Shown: positions 5,820 to 6,648 of the stretch, one piece after another
How positions within the stretch are numbered: the stretch's first letter is position 1
Layout of the letters: the number at the start of each line of letters is the position of its first letter
DNA from: Parachlamydiales bacterium
Lineage (GTDB): Bacteria > Chlamydiota > Chlamydiia > Chlamydiales > SM23-39
Direction of reading: 5' to 3'
Assembly: GCA_020058465.1 (NCBI GenBank)
Contig: JAGVDZ010000041.1
Coordinates: forward strand, 1 to 6,648
Length of the DNA stretch: 6,648 nt
The notes under the pieces: model-generated
Databases searched by the model: none
Seen by the model: the letters and a program-made list of their open reading frames with translations, nothing else
What the model was told of the DNA's origin: nothing
Position numbers and translations under genes: made by a program

Positions 5820-5871
5820 TAGCCGATTATACATAAATGAACTCAAAATTTGGGAATTTGACAAGGAGGTA
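5820..5871 (+). other. Short convergent intergenic gap
   Basis: These 52 A+T-rich bases separate the 3' ends of the MFS and carbonic anhydrase genes. Only a bulged, A/T-only inverted repeat (CAAAATTTGGGAATTTG) is visible, too weak to call a terminator. An AAGGAGGT sequence at 5863-5870 reads as a perfect Shine-Dalgarno on the plus strand, but no suitable start codon follows it. Confidence 0.6.
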
Positions 5872-6546
5872 TTACTTTTCCTGATCATCAAGATGAAAAG
5901 AGCGAAGAAGCTCTTCCTCATCGATGATCCCGAATTTATTTCGATCCGCATCAAAACAGTACACTTCGGCCGACTCAATATCGAACCACCACCCATGAAT
6001 ACGGGCTTTGTTAGCTTGAACCACTGGGTAAGTGAGAAGATGTTCCATCTGAACAATCACATTCACTTGTGAAAGAATGTTCACCTCAGATAAAACTCTA
6101 GGAGAAGAGGGCGGATCCTGACAACGTTCGAGCGCCTCTTGTCCATACAACAGCCACCGATCGACAGGGTGATCCGAATGGGCACATCCTTTTGAGCTTC
6201 CTTCTTGTCTCATAGCATTCAGCCGAAACATGGCTCCACACTCGGAATGTCCACAGACAATAAGATCCTGAACATGCAACTGGTCCAAAGAAAATTCTAA
6301 AGCAGCCTCCACATCACAGGGAGCTTGCCTAGCTCCGTAAGGGGGGATCAAATTACCAATGTTACGTACGACAAACAAATCGCCAGGATTTGTTGAGGCA
6401 AAAAGATTGGGTACTACACGACTATCACAGCAGGCAATCAACAACGCGTCGGGCTTCTGCCCTAAAGCTAGCTTAGCAAATAAAGATCTTTTCTGTTCAG
6501 TCAACTGTGATCGAAATTCTAAAATACCCTGGATTAATTTTTTCAT
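5872..6546 (-). CDS. can: Beta-class carbonic anhydrase
   Basis: This cytoplasmic zinc enzyme interconverts CO2 and bicarbonate, supplying bicarbonate to carboxylases and buffering pH. The 224-residue length fits the family. The zinc ligands are C40 (in CCDSRV), H100 and C103 (in CGHSECGA), and the D41-R43 dyad of CDSR is intact. PGDLFVVRNIGNLIPP (54-69) and the segment DVEAALEFSLDQL (78-90) are characteristic. The C-terminal part, with VNVIVQMEHLLTYPVV and IHGWWFDIESAEV, matches the usual final strand-and-helix region. Thus the enzyme appears complete and active. The ATG at 6546-6544 has only a distant purine stretch (AAGAAGA, about 12 bases upstream). An upstream gene on the same strand ends 17 bases before it, so the two may share a transcript. 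The symbol follows E. coli Can (also cynT/yadF-like) and denotes the family rather than proven orthology. Confidence 0.94.
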   Translation of the reverse strand: MKKLIQGILEFRSQLTEQKRSLFAKLALGQKPDALLIACCDSRVVPNLFASTNPGDLFVVRNIGNLIPPYGARQAPCDVEAALEFSLDQLHVQDLIVCGHSECGAMFRLNAMRQEGSSKGCAHSDHPVDRWLLYGQEALERCQDPPSSPRVLSEVNILSQVNVIVQMEHLLTYPVVQANKARIHGWWFDIESAEVYCFDADRNKFGIIDEEELLRSFHLDDQEK

Positions 6547-6563
6547 TTCACGACACTGTCTTC

Positions 6564-6648
6564 TTAAGATTCAGTATACACCGTCACCTTCTTAATCCCA
6601 TTCAGAGAAACCTCCTTCAAGGTAAACAGATAGGACCCAATCCTCACA
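6564..6648 (-). CDS. 3' end of an unidentified gene upstream of the carbonic anhydrase (cut by window edge)
   Basis: On the minus strand one frame is open from the window edge for 27 codons and ends in TAA at 6566-6564, 17 bases before the carbonic anhydrase ATG. Its translation ends FTLKEVSLNGIKKVTVYTES, a composition that looks like ordinary protein with alternating beta-strand character. A second frame is also open for 18 codons, so the choice rests on length, on the sensible composition and on the tight operon-like spacing. The product cannot be recognised from this fragment. Confidence 0.45.
   Translation of the reverse strand, partial: VRIGSYLFTLKEVSLNGIKKVTVYTES
6573..6578 (-). promoter_or_regulatory. 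Possible -10 element for the carbonic anhydrase gene
   Basis: TATACT on the minus strand matches five of six -10 positions and lies about 27 bases before the ATG. No good -35 hexamer sits 16-18 bases upstream, and the element would lie inside the 3' end of the preceding gene. It could give an internal promoter, but it may be chance. Confidence 0.22.

Noticed and set aside
5836..5862. Inverted repeat CAAAATTTGGGAATTTG between the MFS and carbonic anhydrase genes as a bidirectional terminator
   Set aside because: The stem is bulged, almost wholly A/T and lacks a following T-tract, so it does not meet the pattern of an intrinsic terminator.
5895..5915. AAGAGC/GCTCTT stem with GAAGAA loop near the 3' end of the carbonic anhydrase gene
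   Set aside because: It lies about 12 codons before the stop, within the conserved reading frame, and the short U run after it is also coding; it is too short to argue for a terminator.
5863..6072. Perfect AAGGAGGT followed by a plus-strand reading frame with ATG at 5893 (60 codons)
   Set aside because: The spacing of 22 bases is too long for initiation, and the frame is antisense to a well-supported carbonic anhydrase gene, with no recognisable protein features.

Overview
The window looks like part of a bacterial chromosome, most probably from a Chlamydiota lineage (environmental, amoeba-associated type). The strongest hint is the first gene, the tail of a giant protein resembling the DUF3638/DUF3645 family. 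From memory, that family is known mainly from fungi and other eukaryotes and, among bacteria, from environmental chlamydiae. The base composition, roughly 45-48% G+C from a sampled stretch, does not contradict this. The taxonomic call is inference, because no rRNA or core marker gene lies in the window.

Layout. Bases 2-1978 (+) hold the 3' part of the giant helicase-like gene, cut by the window edge. Ten bases later, 1989-3020 (+) encodes an EpmB-type radical SAM/PLP lysine 2,3-aminomutase (343 aa), the enzyme that makes beta-lysine for modification of elongation factor P. Its 3' end overlaps by 41 bases with a convergent gene, 2980-3324 (-), for pterin-4a-carbinolamine dehydratase. A 109-base divergent intergenic region (3325-3433) follows, with weak candidate promoters in both directions. 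Then comes an apparent two-gene operon: a CPBP (CAAX/Abi-type) membrane protease with a long acidic leader region (3434-4573, +) and an MFS transporter (4584-5819, +), separated by 10 bases. After a 52-base convergent gap, 5872-6546 (-) encodes a beta-class carbonic anhydrase. Upstream of it on the same strand is the last 27 codons of another gene that runs off the right edge (6564-6648).

How the genes relate. They do not form one pathway. EpmB serves translation of polyproline-containing proteins through EF-P. The dehydratase recycles oxidised pterin cofactor, classically for an aromatic amino acid hydroxylase. The carbonic anhydrase interconverts CO2 and bicarbonate. The protease-transporter pair is probably co-transcribed, but no substrate can be read for either. 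The most unusual contents are the DUF3638-like protein tail, a perfect 9-bp hairpin at the end of that gene just before the epmB ribosome binding site, and the composite architecture of the CPBP protease. I saw no tRNA, rRNA, CRISPR array, insertion sequence or prophage signature. Coding density is very high, and no gap without a gene reaches 300 bases.
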